Of a stretch of 64,000 nt of DNA, positions 1-11,761 are shown one piece after another. The translations under genes were made by a program, and so were the position numbers. The notes beneath the pieces were generated by a model. It did no database searches. It saw only the letters and a program-made list of their open reading frames with translations, and was not told the origin of the DNA. The stretch spans positions 8,861,586-8,925,585 of the forward strand of contig NC_134528.1 in NCBI RefSeq assembly GCF_027942865.1, written 5' to 3'. This DNA is from Odontesthes bonariensis (Eukaryota; Chordata; Actinopteri; Atheriniformes; Atherinopsidae). The stretch's first letter is position 1; every line of letters starts with the position of its first letter.

Positions 1-2209
1 GGCGTGCTCATCTCTTTTGGCTTTTTCTTCTTTTTGCCTCAGCTCCTCGTGGTGTCGCATCACCATTCGCACAACCTGATAACACATTAACAGAACACAT
101 CTAAGTTGAAATGTACCGATTTCTCACAACAAAACACAGATTTTCCTCTTGTTTATACAGCCTGAATGTGTGCGACTTCAAAACATTCCCCACCCTGTGA
201 TAACCTGGACGTCTTACCTTTCTGGCCACCCCTCTTTTCCACCGCCTCTCTTGAGCAAAGTCAGCAGATAGCCACTGCATCTCCTCACACAGGTACTCCC
301 AGTGAACTTTCGGCCGCGGCGGCTCCGTCAGACGAGTGAGACGCTTCATCGACCAGAAGCCCTCTCGCCTCAGAGACTGGGTTCGATGCTCAATGTCGGC
401 TTCCTACAGGACATCGTGAACGAATCGGTTAGTAGGGTTCCGTTTACCCGTTTAGCAGTTTGAATGAAATGATTCTTCTGATCCGATGTGACCCCACACA
501 AGCAACGCAGTTTCCTGTTGGTCTTCAGAGTATCGGTTTACTGGGGTTTACTCTGTTCGGCTACTGTAACCTGTGGATGCGTCATTGAAGCTACTATAGT
601 CTCGAGAAAGTTTACATGCCAACTGGCCTTAATAAGAGAGAAAGCGTGAATGATGAAGCACAGCTGCCAGCTCATTTTAAACGATGCAACATTAATCTAT
701 AGGAAAATATTGAAGAACCGATTTTTTTGCTCAACTTGACCATTACTTTGGATAACTGTCCTTATCCCAGTATAAAAGCACAGGAAGGAAATGATTGAAG
801 TATGTTCAACGCCGTGTCGCTTCTGCTGCTTCTAGCTTTCTCTGTGGGAGATCGTGGTACATGTAATTATAGCTGAATTCACAGCGCAGACGCCGTCTTT
901 AAAGTTACTTTAATGGCGATTCTGTCAGACACGGCTGCGGTTATAAAAATCAGGATTTTATTAGAGCAGAGCAACAGTCTGGAAATGCTTTAAGTGACAT
1001 GTAGAATTACCGGACTGATTTTCAAGCACAATTTCCGACACGTTTAGCCATCTGAAACATAAAAATATGTGAATGAGAGGAGCTTAACTGAGAATTTAGC
1101 TGTATTTTGGCATGCTTCCACTTAACAGTTTCACCCCCCAGCCGCATTATGTAGGTGCGTTAGTTTTGAGAGCTTAGATTTTGTATGATTTCAGTCCGAC
1201 TAAAATGTTTAGATGGATTTTAAACAGTCATAAAATTATATTTCTATAAGAGAGCTGTTATTTTGTTTAATCAAAAAGCCACATCCTCACACACTTTGTC
1301 GAACTGCCACACCGGGCTCAATGATGCCAGTAAATAGTAAGACTGGCAGTGTTGAGTGTTTATTACTCTTGAGCATGATAACCACAAAGGTTATTCATAA
1401 CAAAGACCTTGAGAGCTTTGCAGAATAATCATGCAATTAAATAAAAACAGGAATTAAAAGGACATCCCTGTGGGGTTTAAAGTCTGCCGATGATTTTCTG
1501 GGATCCCGTCTCGCTGTCTAACTACACTACACATTACACCAACTCTTTTGCATTATTCAAAGTAGACACAAAACAGCCATTAACGGATTACTGAGTGATA
1601 TTTGATGTCCTACTTTTAATAGAATTTAAAAAAATATATGCAGTAAAAACTCCGTTTCATAGTCTGGGTAGTTTAAAGTTCCAAGTCACCCATTTTGTCT
1701 GCTCCTTTCATACTCAAAGAGATGTCTGAACAAGCCAACAGGCATTTCTGAATGCACAATTACTTCCACAAGTTTGTAGGACGGATAAGCCGAAAGGCAA
1801 TGAACCTCACACGTTTCCCACAAAACACAAAGAAGTCAAAACTGCGGAACAAACTGTGGAATAACAAAATGCCCCAACACTACTAATGATTACTTCTAAC
1901 AAATTAAATCTCAAACATGTTCCATACATTTTAAGGCCAACTTACGTGTTTTGCGAGTTCTGCCATGTCGGTGTGACGCTCTCCACGGGACCGGTGAGAG
2001 GCAGCCTGGTCTGGCGGGGAAGAGGACGAGCTGTAGCCAACAGATAGAGGAGAAACAAACTTGCCATGAGGGCCTCTGAGAGGTGAGGACTTCTCCCGCC
2101 GTGGTGTGGCCCAATCACTGGAGGGCGTGGGACTGAGGAAGGAGGAGGAGGTGGAGGGTGAGGCGGGAGATGAATTGATGGTGACTCTGTCAGCAATCCA
2201 TTGGCGCAC
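1..2209 (-). CDS. srcap: SRCAP chromatin-remodelling ATPase, N-terminal exons with HSA domain (partial)
   Basis: SRCAP is the Snf2-family ATPase that exchanges H2A.Z into nucleosomes; its HSA domain binds actin and actin-related proteins. Three exons are visible: complement(1946..2209), complement(218..403) and complement(1..75), all in phase 0 with AG acceptors and GT donors; the gene continues past position 1. The second exon encodes HWEYLCEEMQWLSADFAQER followed by RWKRGVARK and the third VVRMVMRHHEELRQKEEKAK, which is the HSA helix as I know it from human SRCAP. The paralogue EP400 has WKVAAAKK at the same place, so SRCAP fits better. The 1946-2209 exon is Ser/Pro-rich and ends in AELAKH, joining EADIEHRTQ as in human SRCAP (AEQAKH-EAEIE). 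The ATPase domain lies outside the window. The neighbouring fbrs gene supports the call through 16p11.2 synteny. Confidence 0.9.
404..1945. other. srcap intron, nothing further seen
   Basis: AT-rich intronic sequence between the 1946-2209 and 218-403 exons. I see no coding exon, RNA gene or clear repeat. Confidence 0.6.
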
Positions 2210-3158
2210 CTAGGAGCAGAGAAGGAGGAGGAGAAAATTACAAAGAGATGAAGGCGAAATCATTAGATTCATTAAGATGAAATGCACATGCATGAAAATG
2301 AAAATGTGAGTATTCTCCTGTCCATCACTCTTTTCTGTCAGTCTGTTCATGAGAAAGCTGAAGTCAAAGAAATGCCTGACAAGGATGTGCCTGTTAGTGT
2401 CCTGTTAGTGTCCTGTTAACGTGAGCCTGTCTGGATGTCTGACAACCACCACTCACCTTCAGGAACAGCGTCTTTCTGTCTGTCCTGCTCTGTCCACGCT
2501 GGAAAACACACATGGCTTAGCATGCGGCCAACTTAAAAGGATCAAACCACTACATAACAAAAACACTATAGTTTCATTAAGATGGACCACATGCAGAATG
2601 ACGACAATAAAAACATGCTGGCATACCTGATCATGGCGTCATACACTATACCGCTTTTGTTTTTAGCAGAGATAAATCTTAACATTTCTTTTCAGGTTCT
2701 GCGATGATATAAAGCTCATAGATACATGGACAGCTTCAGCATGTTGCACATTATCAGATCCTAAAAATGAGTTACAGTCAGCTAAGAAACAAAAAGCTGA
2801 ACCTAAAAAGCTATTTCAATCTAGAGTGGATTTAGATCCAGATAAAGTGAATCAGTGCTGCCTAAACAGTAAGATGCTCAAATGAATACCCAATAAACAG
2901 AATGTATCATCATGCCAAGGAGCATATTACATTTAAGAACAGGGTTTTCACTCCAGCATTTAGTGCACCTTACACAACTGCCTTACTTTGGCATTCAAGG
3001 ACAAACTTTTCAATATCATGAGGCTCAATACTTCCCCTGAGGTCGTTTTATTTTCTGATACAACACTGAAAAAACTCTCAATATCCACCTGCCCCATTCT
3101 GCATAAGTTCCAGTCTTTGATTAGGCAAATATAATAAAATTATCTTTAATTTAAGTAC

Positions 3159-6100
3159 CTTGTGTGATGAGCTGGGAGTGGTCATCTCGCTTTTGTCGGC
3201 GTCTGTGTCATCATCGCTGTCTTCCTCATTACTGCTACCTTGTCCCGGGGCGGGCTCTTGGACCTCAGTGTCCCCCGCTGCTTCGTCATGCTCCATGTCC
3301 TCACTTTCTTCTTCCCCATAGTCGGGGTGGCTGATGGGATCGTTGGAGGACGCCATGACACCACCTTCCGTTTCCTCCGATGCTGCGAGCATGTCGAGAT
3401 TGTGGGGGGCCGCAGGTGTGGTGGCATCAGCAGGCGCTGCAACATTTTGAGAAGTAGGAGCTGCTTTGCTTTCTGCTGTTTTGGTAAAGGTTAAGGCCTC
3501 CGATTTGCTTGTAGAAGCTGTGGGGATGACAGATCCTGTCTGATCACGCTGAAGAGAGACGACGCCACTCAAAGCTGGCAGCTGAGCTTTGACAGGAGCT
3601 GGTGCCGATGTCTTACTGACAGAGCTCTGGGTCTGATCTTTCAGGCTGCCAAGAGCCACAGACGGCGATAAGGGGTCTGCTGCCGAGACGGTTCGGGGAA
3701 GGCACTCCTCAGACGCTTTGTCAGACCAAGAACTGTGGGCATTGGCCAACTTGCTGTACTCTTTCTGTTGCTTGGACACCTGCACCAAAAGGGAGGGTGG
3801 GTGCTTCAGGAGAGGAATTTCTCCTGGTTTGAGAAGAAGCAGCTTTGGATTTATAACGCCAGAGGAATGAGTGGTGCAAAATGCATCTGGTTCTGTTTTT
3901 GTGGGCACAACAACATTTTGAATTCTCTGTGAGGTCAAAACAACAGGAGTTTCTTCGGTTTCTTCATAAGAAGAAACACAGACCTCAGGCTTTGTGGCAC
4001 TTACAACAGTGAATTCTGGGGCCTGATTCAGGGAGGGCTGGTTTTCTACACAGGTAACGTGTACTGAAACGGCAACGGACGATTGCATCCCCATATCAGC
4101 ACCAGTAACGGCAACCAGTGGGGATAAGAGAGATAATGAACCGGCTGTTGCCTCCGCTTCCTGTTTTGGGGAAACGGTTTGGACAACAGCAGAGTCACTC
4201 ACCTCTGCCAAGTCTGCTGCACGGACTTGTGAATAATGTGTCTCGATTTGTGCACTGTTGTCTGTGTGCTGAACAGTGAATGAGTCGGATGTAACCGCAG
4301 CTACTTGAACTAAACAAACCTCACTTGAGTGTGCCACTTCGACAGCTTGGTTAGAATCTAAAACTAAATGCTGTCCGACTGAAGCTACGGTTGTGTTCTG
4401 GATGGTCAAATTATGGGAATTGTTATCACTCGATATAGGCAAGGGCTGCTGGGAAAATATGATGGTGTTAGTTTCATTGACCGTGTGAATAGATGCGTCG
4501 AGGTCCTCTTTGACGGTGTACTCATCAGCGTTTTCCAGTAATGCATTGAATAAGTTCACCTCGTATCCTGGTGAGTGAGACATCTGTGAACTGCTACTGG
4601 CACAGACCATTTCCTCTGCAACCTCCTCCACCAGGCCACAAAACTCATAAACTTCCACAGGCTGCGACTCTAGCTCAATACCTGCCTGAACACTTTCTTC
4701 ATAAAGCTTTGGATCCCCAGAAGTGATTTCGTTAACAATGGCAGCCTCGCAGACGCTGCCATCTTCTTGTTGTAGAAGGAAACTCTGATTTAGGTGCATG
4801 TTAGACCAGTCTCCACTGATATGAGCCTCCTCTCTGACAACCACAATTCCTTGGGCGTTGGCAGAGTGCACTATCAGCGACGTCTCCGTTGTAGGGACCT
4901 GATCAGAGGTATGACACATCTCTGTCTTATGAATGTCCCCTGGCTGCAGTGAGACAGCTAGGCCTGTATCAAACAAAGAGGACCCTGTCGCAGGTATTGA
5001 AGAGTTCTCCTGTGAGGAAGTGAACTCTGGCAGCATTGTGAAGTCTGATGAAGAGGTGGTGGTGGTGTCAGTTTGTTCTTCTCTTGTGTTTCTGTCCACC
5101 TGCTCTGATTTAAGGTGACTGCAGGTGGACAATGAGTTTTCATTTCCAGGAGCCTCTGAGGCCTCAAGTATTTCAGCTGAATGAGGCTGAGAAGTGACAA
5201 CAAGCGTCTTAACATGCCTGAAGGTCTCAACTGATTCCAGAGAATTAGCTTTTTGCAATTCTCTTGCATCATTTGAGATCTCCATGACAACTTTAGGTTG
5301 TGTTTTTGATGTGTCATTTTCTTTAATCTCTGTATTATCAGTTGAGAAAAGTGGGAATGCAGACTGTGAGTCCTGGTGACTATCTGCTGGCTCCGCAGCA
5401 CCTGACGGAGGTTTATGGCTGTCTTCTCTTGCATGGACAAGTGGGTCCCCATCAGACTGCTCCAGAACCCCGTGTTCTGTAGCGTCTTGAACTTTAAAAC
5501 TAACACTTGATTGGGGGACAGAGGAGGATGAGACTGTGAAACAGATCTGAGAAGGGGGTTTTGGGAGAATATTTCCACCAGTGTGCTCTTTTCCATCAAG
5601 TTCCACATTTGTTCCAGTCTCTGGTTTATATTCCAAGGTGACGGACTGTTCCTCGTTTGTCCCTGTAACAACCACAAGTCCTGCAGCTTCTCCAGATGGC
5701 TGAAGAATCTGGTTTGTTTGACTATTCGAGTGGCTTTTCTCTTCAATAGTTTGTGACCTGTAATTAAGCTCTTGCACTGTGCTGTTAATCTGTGAGGTGA
5801 GAGGAGGACATGGAAGCCTTTGCATCTCAGCAGAGGGACCACGGTCCTCAGAAAGGGATGTTGGCAATGGTCTTGCAACTCCAGCAATGCTCTCCTCAGC
5901 AAACGCTTCTTGTGGGATGATGTCCTTAATGCCGCTGCTCTGGAGAGTCTCAGGCAAGCTGGTTGAAGCGGCGCTCTCCATGCCAGGGAACGCTGGGTCG
6001 TTGCTGTCCGGGAATGGCACAGTGGACGGATCTGTGAATGGAGGGACTGGGCGGGGGGCAGCTGCGACCGGCTGCGGGGCATGCCCAGATGACTCCCCAG

Positions 6101-7893
6101 CCACATTCTGTGCAGCCTGGGGGTTGGCACCCAGCACATCCACAGCCGGAGAGGCGTGCTGCCGCACCGCCTCCTCCCCAGAAGTTCCTTCCTCTGTGCT
6201 GCTCCGGCTACACACTGCACCTGGAGGTGACACAGGAGGTTAACAAAGCGTCCAGACTATGTAAGTTAGGTGGTAAAAAAAACAGGGACAAGCGAATATG
6301 ACTCAGCACAAACTGGTAAGGTGAGCAGTTAATGTGCTGTTTTTGTTTTTAAAATATAAATACAGGACACTGTATTCTCCTCACCTACCAGCTGTCTGAC
6401 TCATAAGGCCCGCTTTCCACATGCACTGCAGCACTAAAATGAACAGAGAGGCTGTGTGCGAGTACTGAAACTGTGCAGAACTCCATACAAAGTCCTTCCT
6501 AGCATCAAGTCTGGATGGTGTTTGATTGACCTCATGGTGCGAATATACCAGTAACTGGGCCTGCTTTAGACGCCAGCTACGTGTTGATTAGGCAGAGGCT
6601 GCCTGCCATTCAACTGGCACATGCGCTGAATGTCCCGCTCAGATTAAGCTCCGCCAAATAAAATGGTAGCCCCAACTACCATCATAAAGAAAGTCACCGA
6701 CTGCTGAATTCCTTTAATTCCAAGAGTTTTCAAAGGTTTTAAGGTGACGCCTCCTCCCGCCAGCAAGCATTTTCCCCTTGATTTAAGAGATGCACTCCTT
6801 TGCCGTTACTCGTGTTCAGTTTTAGCTGGCTCATGCACGGACGATAGGAAAAAAGGATCGGACCCGTTGTTCAGAGAATAACTGGTGAGCGAGTGCGCAT
6901 GCTGAGGATTTTTGATGCTTCACATTCTTTTCTGCTTACTCGTTTATTGCTTTACACTCTTGTTGATATTTTGGATAAATTAAAAAACAATTAATATCAT
7001 CAGTACAAAGATAGTCACAACAAATACACCAAGCTCAATGCGCTCAATGTATTTTTAAAGGTCTCATCCTGTGTGCTATACCCTGGCACCACTCTGGAGT
7101 ATTTCCAGTGATGAGAAAATGCCTCTTACAGATAATCTGTTGTCTGTTGCATGTATGAAAGGACAACCGGGGACAATGCCCAGACCTGATTCTACAGACA
7201 TTTTTCAGGAGTCTGTGTGAAAGGCCCACAATCTGTTTATTTCTATTTTTGATTAGTAACTAAACACTAGAAAACTAACAAACTCAACTTAGCGTTATTT
7301 ATACGGAGCTTTTTCAACCAGTTGAAATGCAACCCAAAGTGTTTTACTGAACAAAGAAACACACACTGAAGAAATAATTTAAAAAAAAAAAAAAAAAGAC
7401 TAAACATGCTCAAAAACTGTTAAACAATAATAAGAGTATTAGTCCAATTAAAACATAATGAATTAAGCAAAAGCTCTTTCAAAGAGCTATGTTTTTAGCT
7501 TAGTCTTAAAAGCAGAAAAGGAGTTTGAACCCTGCATCCGAACAGGGAGCTGGTTCCCATTCAGGTCTGGGAAATTCTGTGAACAACAAACAAGCCGATA
7601 CTCTGGGGGCTTCGGGCTCTTGTAGGTTGATATGGAACGATGAGATCTTTAAGGCGGTACACAGATCGGTCATAAGAGACTTTGTAGGTGGTAAGAAGAA
7701 TCTATTATATTCTCTCTTGATGGTACCAGTCAGTATTCTCAAGTTTTAATCAAATTCTTATCATTATATTACAGTTGGATCTGATGGGATACACATGCAA
7801 AGCAGCAACTTCTTACCTGTCTGTGGTGTGAGACACAGATCTTCCGTGCTTTCTACTTCCAGGATGAAGAAATTAGGATCCCTTCCACATATT
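3159..7893 (-). CDS. Two upstream exons, probably srcap 5' coding region; large low-complexity exon
   Basis: Two exons can be drawn: complement(7817..7893) and complement(3159..6220). The first ends in phase 1 and the second starts in the matching phase, giving 1020 codons open to the donor CACAAG|GTACTT. That donor is phase 0 and joins the srcap exon at 2209. The protein is rich in Ser, Thr, Val, Glu and Gln, has no domain I recognise, and ends in an acidic run (EEESEDMEHDEAAGD) and SSSHK. No ATG opens the frame in the 77-nt exon or in the probable 5' UTR exon, so the start is unresolved; the first in-frame ATG in the large exon is at 5981. If the donor at 3158 is not used, the frame stops at 3078 with an AATAAA (minus strand, near 3048-3053) just beyond, so a separate gene is possible. 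As I recall it, human SRCAP has only about 100 residues before its HSA region. Confidence 0.6.
7290..7745. repeat. Degraded teleost interspersed repeat
   Basis: The stretch resembles a common fish repeat that carries phrases such as GGGAGCTGGTTCC, TTGATATGGAACGATGAGAT and GACTTTGTAGGTGGTAAGAAG, here in that order on the plus strand. It is diverged, has an A-run near 7380-7396 and no open frame. I know the wording from fish genomes but cannot name the family with certainty; a 3' LINE or SINE piece is likely. Confidence 0.45.
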
Positions 7894-8829
7894 CTGAGGA
7901 TGTGAAAAAGAGAAACGGATGGTAACTTTGCTACTTACGTTTAAAAAGCAAGCTAAAGGTCTTGCCCCACTGTGACTATGAGAGCTTATGCTCAATCAGC
8001 TTTATTAGACATTCAGTAAATAAATACAAAATATCATGAGTAGCATGTCGTGTCATCAGAGAAGCAGTAACACAGCTACGCTAGAGCTGCTAAAGCTAGT
8101 ATATGTGGCTGTTTAAGGAGGTAAATCTTGCAGCAGTAACAACAAAAAAATACATATATACTCAGTGGAGTAGCTCTAAACCAGTAGCTACAACTTGCAT
8201 TTGCTGCAGTCGCCAACAGGAAGATGTTAGGAATTCTGCAGCACGCGCTCTCAGGCTAAAAGCCGGTGATCAAGCGCGCGTCGGGCCTCGAGTCATTCAA
8301 TCTATGTTCACGTAAATGTTTTTCATTGTGGGTCGTTGTCGCCACATGGACTTAAAGATCATTTTCTACCTTGATGTATCCGTTCTTTATTCGGGGGACG
8401 CGTGTGCACCGGTTGCGCACATCATGTGGAACATAAAATCGACTTTTCATGTCCGTCTAAGAGTGATTATCATACAACACGCCGGGAACACTTTCCATCA
8501 TAAAACAGTTAAAAGGTCAACGCCTAACGTTGCCGGTTTGACTACTGTGGTTAGCTAGCTAACGTTAGCCTCTACAATAACACTGGTTGTGTGGCACGAA
8601 AGGAAAGGGAAAGCCTGCTGCTAACTAGCCAGCTAGAAGAGTTAGTAGGGTGCGTTCATTTGATGCGCAGGCGCCCCATCCCTCCCGCTGTTATGTAATG
8701 CTCTGGCTTCAAAGCAGCCCGTTTAGGCCGACACATTTGATAAGTTACTACACAGTGAGACACGAAACATCTAAAAAAGTCGTATTAAAACCCGCTTCAG
8801 CATGCACTACAGAGGGGGACAATCGCTAG

Positions 8830-8837
8830 TGACGTCA
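8830..8837. promoter_or_regulatory. Consensus CRE (TGACGTCA)
   Basis: A perfect 8-bp cAMP-response element lies in the first intron of the srcap transcript as modelled, about 500 bp downstream of the probable first exon. It could also serve an unannotated start nearby. Confidence 0.35.
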
Positions 8838-9320
8838 TAGCGCGGGGTCAAATCTCTTTAAAAAAAAAAAAAAAAAAAGAATAATAGGTAGTTCAAATTA
8901 TTCCGTTTCGAGACCTAAAATACTTTATTTGCATGTAAACACGCTCAATAGCAAAAAATAATATTATAAAGTTTCATATAAATTTTGCAATGATTATATG
9001 GGGGATTCAGGGGGATCCACACAGTCTCACGGCCGGTTCTTTCGAAGCGACGTTACGGAAATTACAGTTTAACTGTCATTTATTTCTGTAAGCATTGCTA
9101 CACTATGCTTGGTTTGTTTTAATACATAGTGATATGATGTCCTGCCTTTGTTCGGTGTACCACCAGCAGGTCGTAAACGAAGTCCAAACAAAATATGCGA
9201 CCAACTCAGTCGCAGTCTGATTGTGCCCTTTCGTCAGTCTCAGCCCCCCTGAAGTTCCCCCATTACTTCCTCCTTGCCCCCCCTCCCTTTCAAGGCCGCC
9301 ATCTTAAGTTCCCACCTACC

Positions 9321-9620
9321 TGAAATTTCCGACCGATTTTCTTTTACTAAATTCTCGTTGAAGGAGTCGTCATCCGCGTAAAATCGTACTCAATCCGTGA
9401 TGCCAGTGATCCAAACTGTCTCCCGGTACCCAACGAGGTATCACTAGGTCTGTGGGAAGAAGTTAAAATACGGACCGGGAGAGACTGGGTTTCGGCGCAG
9501 AATGTAGCGGTCGCGGGGAGGAGACTTTACGCAGCGAAATGGTGGAGAACCGCTGCTGACAAAGTACAGAACACACTGAAATCTCGCGAGATATCGTCAA
9601 GCGCGCCTCTTGAAATGCGA
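9321..9620 (-). promoter_or_regulatory. Probable srcap promoter and 5' UTR exon
   Basis: A good donor (CAG|GTAGGT, exon end at 9320) on the minus strand suggests a non-coding first exon ending there; its frames carry stops and only a short upstream ORF. About 260 bp upstream lies the perfect palindrome TCTCGCGAGA (9582-9591), a motif known from TATA-less, often bidirectional vertebrate promoters. The segment is richer in CpG than its surroundings. An AAGATGGCGGC (YY1-like) match lies just inside the first intron on the same strand, near 9295-9305. Promoter function is inferred from motif and donor position only. Confidence 0.5.
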
Positions 9621-9910
9621 ATATTTCTAATAGCTTGCACGTTATTTGCCGATGTTGGTGAGTCAAGAAGCAAAATTAATATTTTATTTTTTACCACCAC
9701 TCGTTTACTTGACAATATATAGCAATTCAATCGTACATTTGGCTTTTTTTTTTAAATCGCAACGAGAAATACATATAGTAACATGAACGTGACAGCTCCA
9801 AGTAACAATCGTTATTATTACTGGTTGTTGTTGTTCTTGTCTATACAAGTGTATGGTTTTGATTAAATCTTAACTATTTTACCCGCTGAGAAATGTCGAT
9901 TATGCTACTT

Positions 9911-9934
9911 TACACACACACACACACACACACA
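9911..9934. repeat. (AC)n microsatellite
   Basis: An uninterrupted AC dinucleotide run of about 24 bp between the srcap promoter and the fbrs 3' UTR. The rest of 9620-10400 is AT-rich and otherwise featureless. Confidence 0.9.
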
Positions 9935-10799
9935 TTATATTGAATCTGAGGCATGTTCATTTGCAGGAGTTTAGAGAATAGGGGAAATAAAGTGAAGGAT
10001 TTTGGTATATTTTCTAAAGATAAGGTTTAGTTGAATGACTTCCCTTACAGTTTGCTTAAATATATATATCTAGAAAAAGCAAAAGAAATATTAAATCCTA
10101 GATCTGTCAGGCTGAGTGTTTGTAAACTGTACTATAGAGCTGAAAATTGAATATTTTAGGCAAAAAAAAATAGCCATCAGATAGAAGAAACAAATGTATG
10201 GATTAACTGGAATAAAGAGTGATTTACTTTAATTTAGTATTTACTTATAATAAAAGGACTCTGGCTCCAAATTCTTAAAGCTTGAGAACAAAAGACCCAC
10301 ACAACAGAGTAAACAACAATTCATTTAATAATTATTCTTTGTGGTCTCTAGGGGAGGGTTTGAAAGGTATAAAATGGTCATATTAAAATAATCGACCCAG
10401 TCTTTTCCCTCTCAGGATACCCACTGTCTAGTTGCCTTTTGACACGTCCTTACATTTTTTTTTTTTTTTCCGGTTCTTCAGCAGATGTCCCACTTATCCA
10501 TGTATATAACTTACTTTTGTTGATGAAACAACTCGACAGTTTAATGTACAAGGTTCCCATAGTCCTGACAGATAGCACACAACCAGTGACACACAGGCAA
10601 ACCTCCCTCTCAGCTTAATAGTCGTAGATCAGTTCCTTGAAGAGGCCGGAGGTTGCAATGGATACGGCTTGATGTTCACGAGCATTAGAAGTTTTGTGTG
10701 AAGCAAGCCTTCTGCTTTGTCTTGCATTATTTGAGACTTTACTACCTGGGGAGAGAGTGCTGGTTGATACCCGAAACAATGACAAATAACATAACAGTG

Positions 10800-11761
10800 A
10801 ATATATTTATTATTATAGAAGATAATTAATGTTAAGAATAATAATTACAAAGGCAACTTCTCTAGACTACTATAATCTGGTCCTGCTCAAATAGTCAAGA
10901 GTAGGCTGGGAAACAGTAACAGGAAGCTCTAAAATGCTGTGTGCACTCACACAGTGTAGCACAGTTCATTTCACCATTCATCCTTAGAAAACAAAAACGA
11001 GCCAAACGATGTTGAATCTCATAAATCAGTGAAGTTGAGGGTCTAGAGTTAAATTTTTGGGTAAAGCAGGAAACTGAGGTACGATGCTTACTGATCTTAA
11101 ATGGTCACAGAAGTAATCTGTTTGCAATGACAGACAGAAACAGAGGAGAAAGCACCACTTGACCACTGTATCTCTACAACCCTCGTCCACATTACCTGAT
11201 TTATATTAAGGAGAGCGTTAAAATATCCCATGTGTTAAACCAAACTGAGGATGAAACCTGGACACTTCCTCAATAAGTACGTCCCTCTGGAAGTTATTTC
11301 CAGTCCACCCGAAAAAAAGGCTTCTTCAAAAGCATGGATCGAAAATTCACCTGAAAGATGAAACATCTGTCCTCTGCCTCTTCTTACAGCTCAGCTTTCA
11401 AAACTGAGCACTGTAATAACCAACAGCCAATATAAAATAAACAATACACAGAGGATGCACAGAAACCATGTACCTTTAAATTGCACTGATAGAACCATTG
11501 GGCATATTCCGAGTCTTGCATTTTCTTCCCTACCATCACCTCCAGCCAGTCAAAGTTGCTCTTTATTTATTCATTTAATCAATCTTCTTCCTTTTTTGTT
11601 TCTTGTCTTTTCTTTAATTTGTGTGGGGACTGTAGCTGGTTTGGTTGTGTAACTCAGAAGGCAGGGTTTAGTAGTCTGCAAGAGGAAAATAAGGGGGCAG
11701 GTTGAGAGCAGCACAGTGATCCTGACATTTCCCTTAAATCTCCTCCAGTGTCGTCCCTGTA
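10800..11761 (-). other. fbrs: fbrs 3' untranslated region
   Basis: The sequence follows the fbrs stop codon on the minus strand with no further open frame. AATAAA signals read on the minus strand lie at 10806-10811 and near 11563. The true poly(A) site cannot be decided from sequence alone. Confidence 0.5.

Noticed and set aside
1-403. EP400 instead of SRCAP for the HSA exons
   Set aside because: EP400 has WKVAAAKK and LVRTV at the positions where this sequence has WKRGVARK and VVRMV; fbrs next door also fits SRCAP synteny.
4958-6220. 420-residue minus-strand frame overlapping the large exon
   Set aside because: It is an alternative frame of the same DNA, shares the acceptor by chance, and has no phase-compatible exit; the 1020-codon frame is longer and matches the flanking exon phases.
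7894-7937. 45-nt intron before the 77-nt exon (GTAAGT donor at 7937)
   Set aside because: Too short for vertebrate splicing, and the sequence upstream of it is closed in the required frame.
9463-9730. Short minus-strand frames near the TCTCGCGAGA site
   Set aside because: They cross the probable promoter and have no similarity that I recognise.
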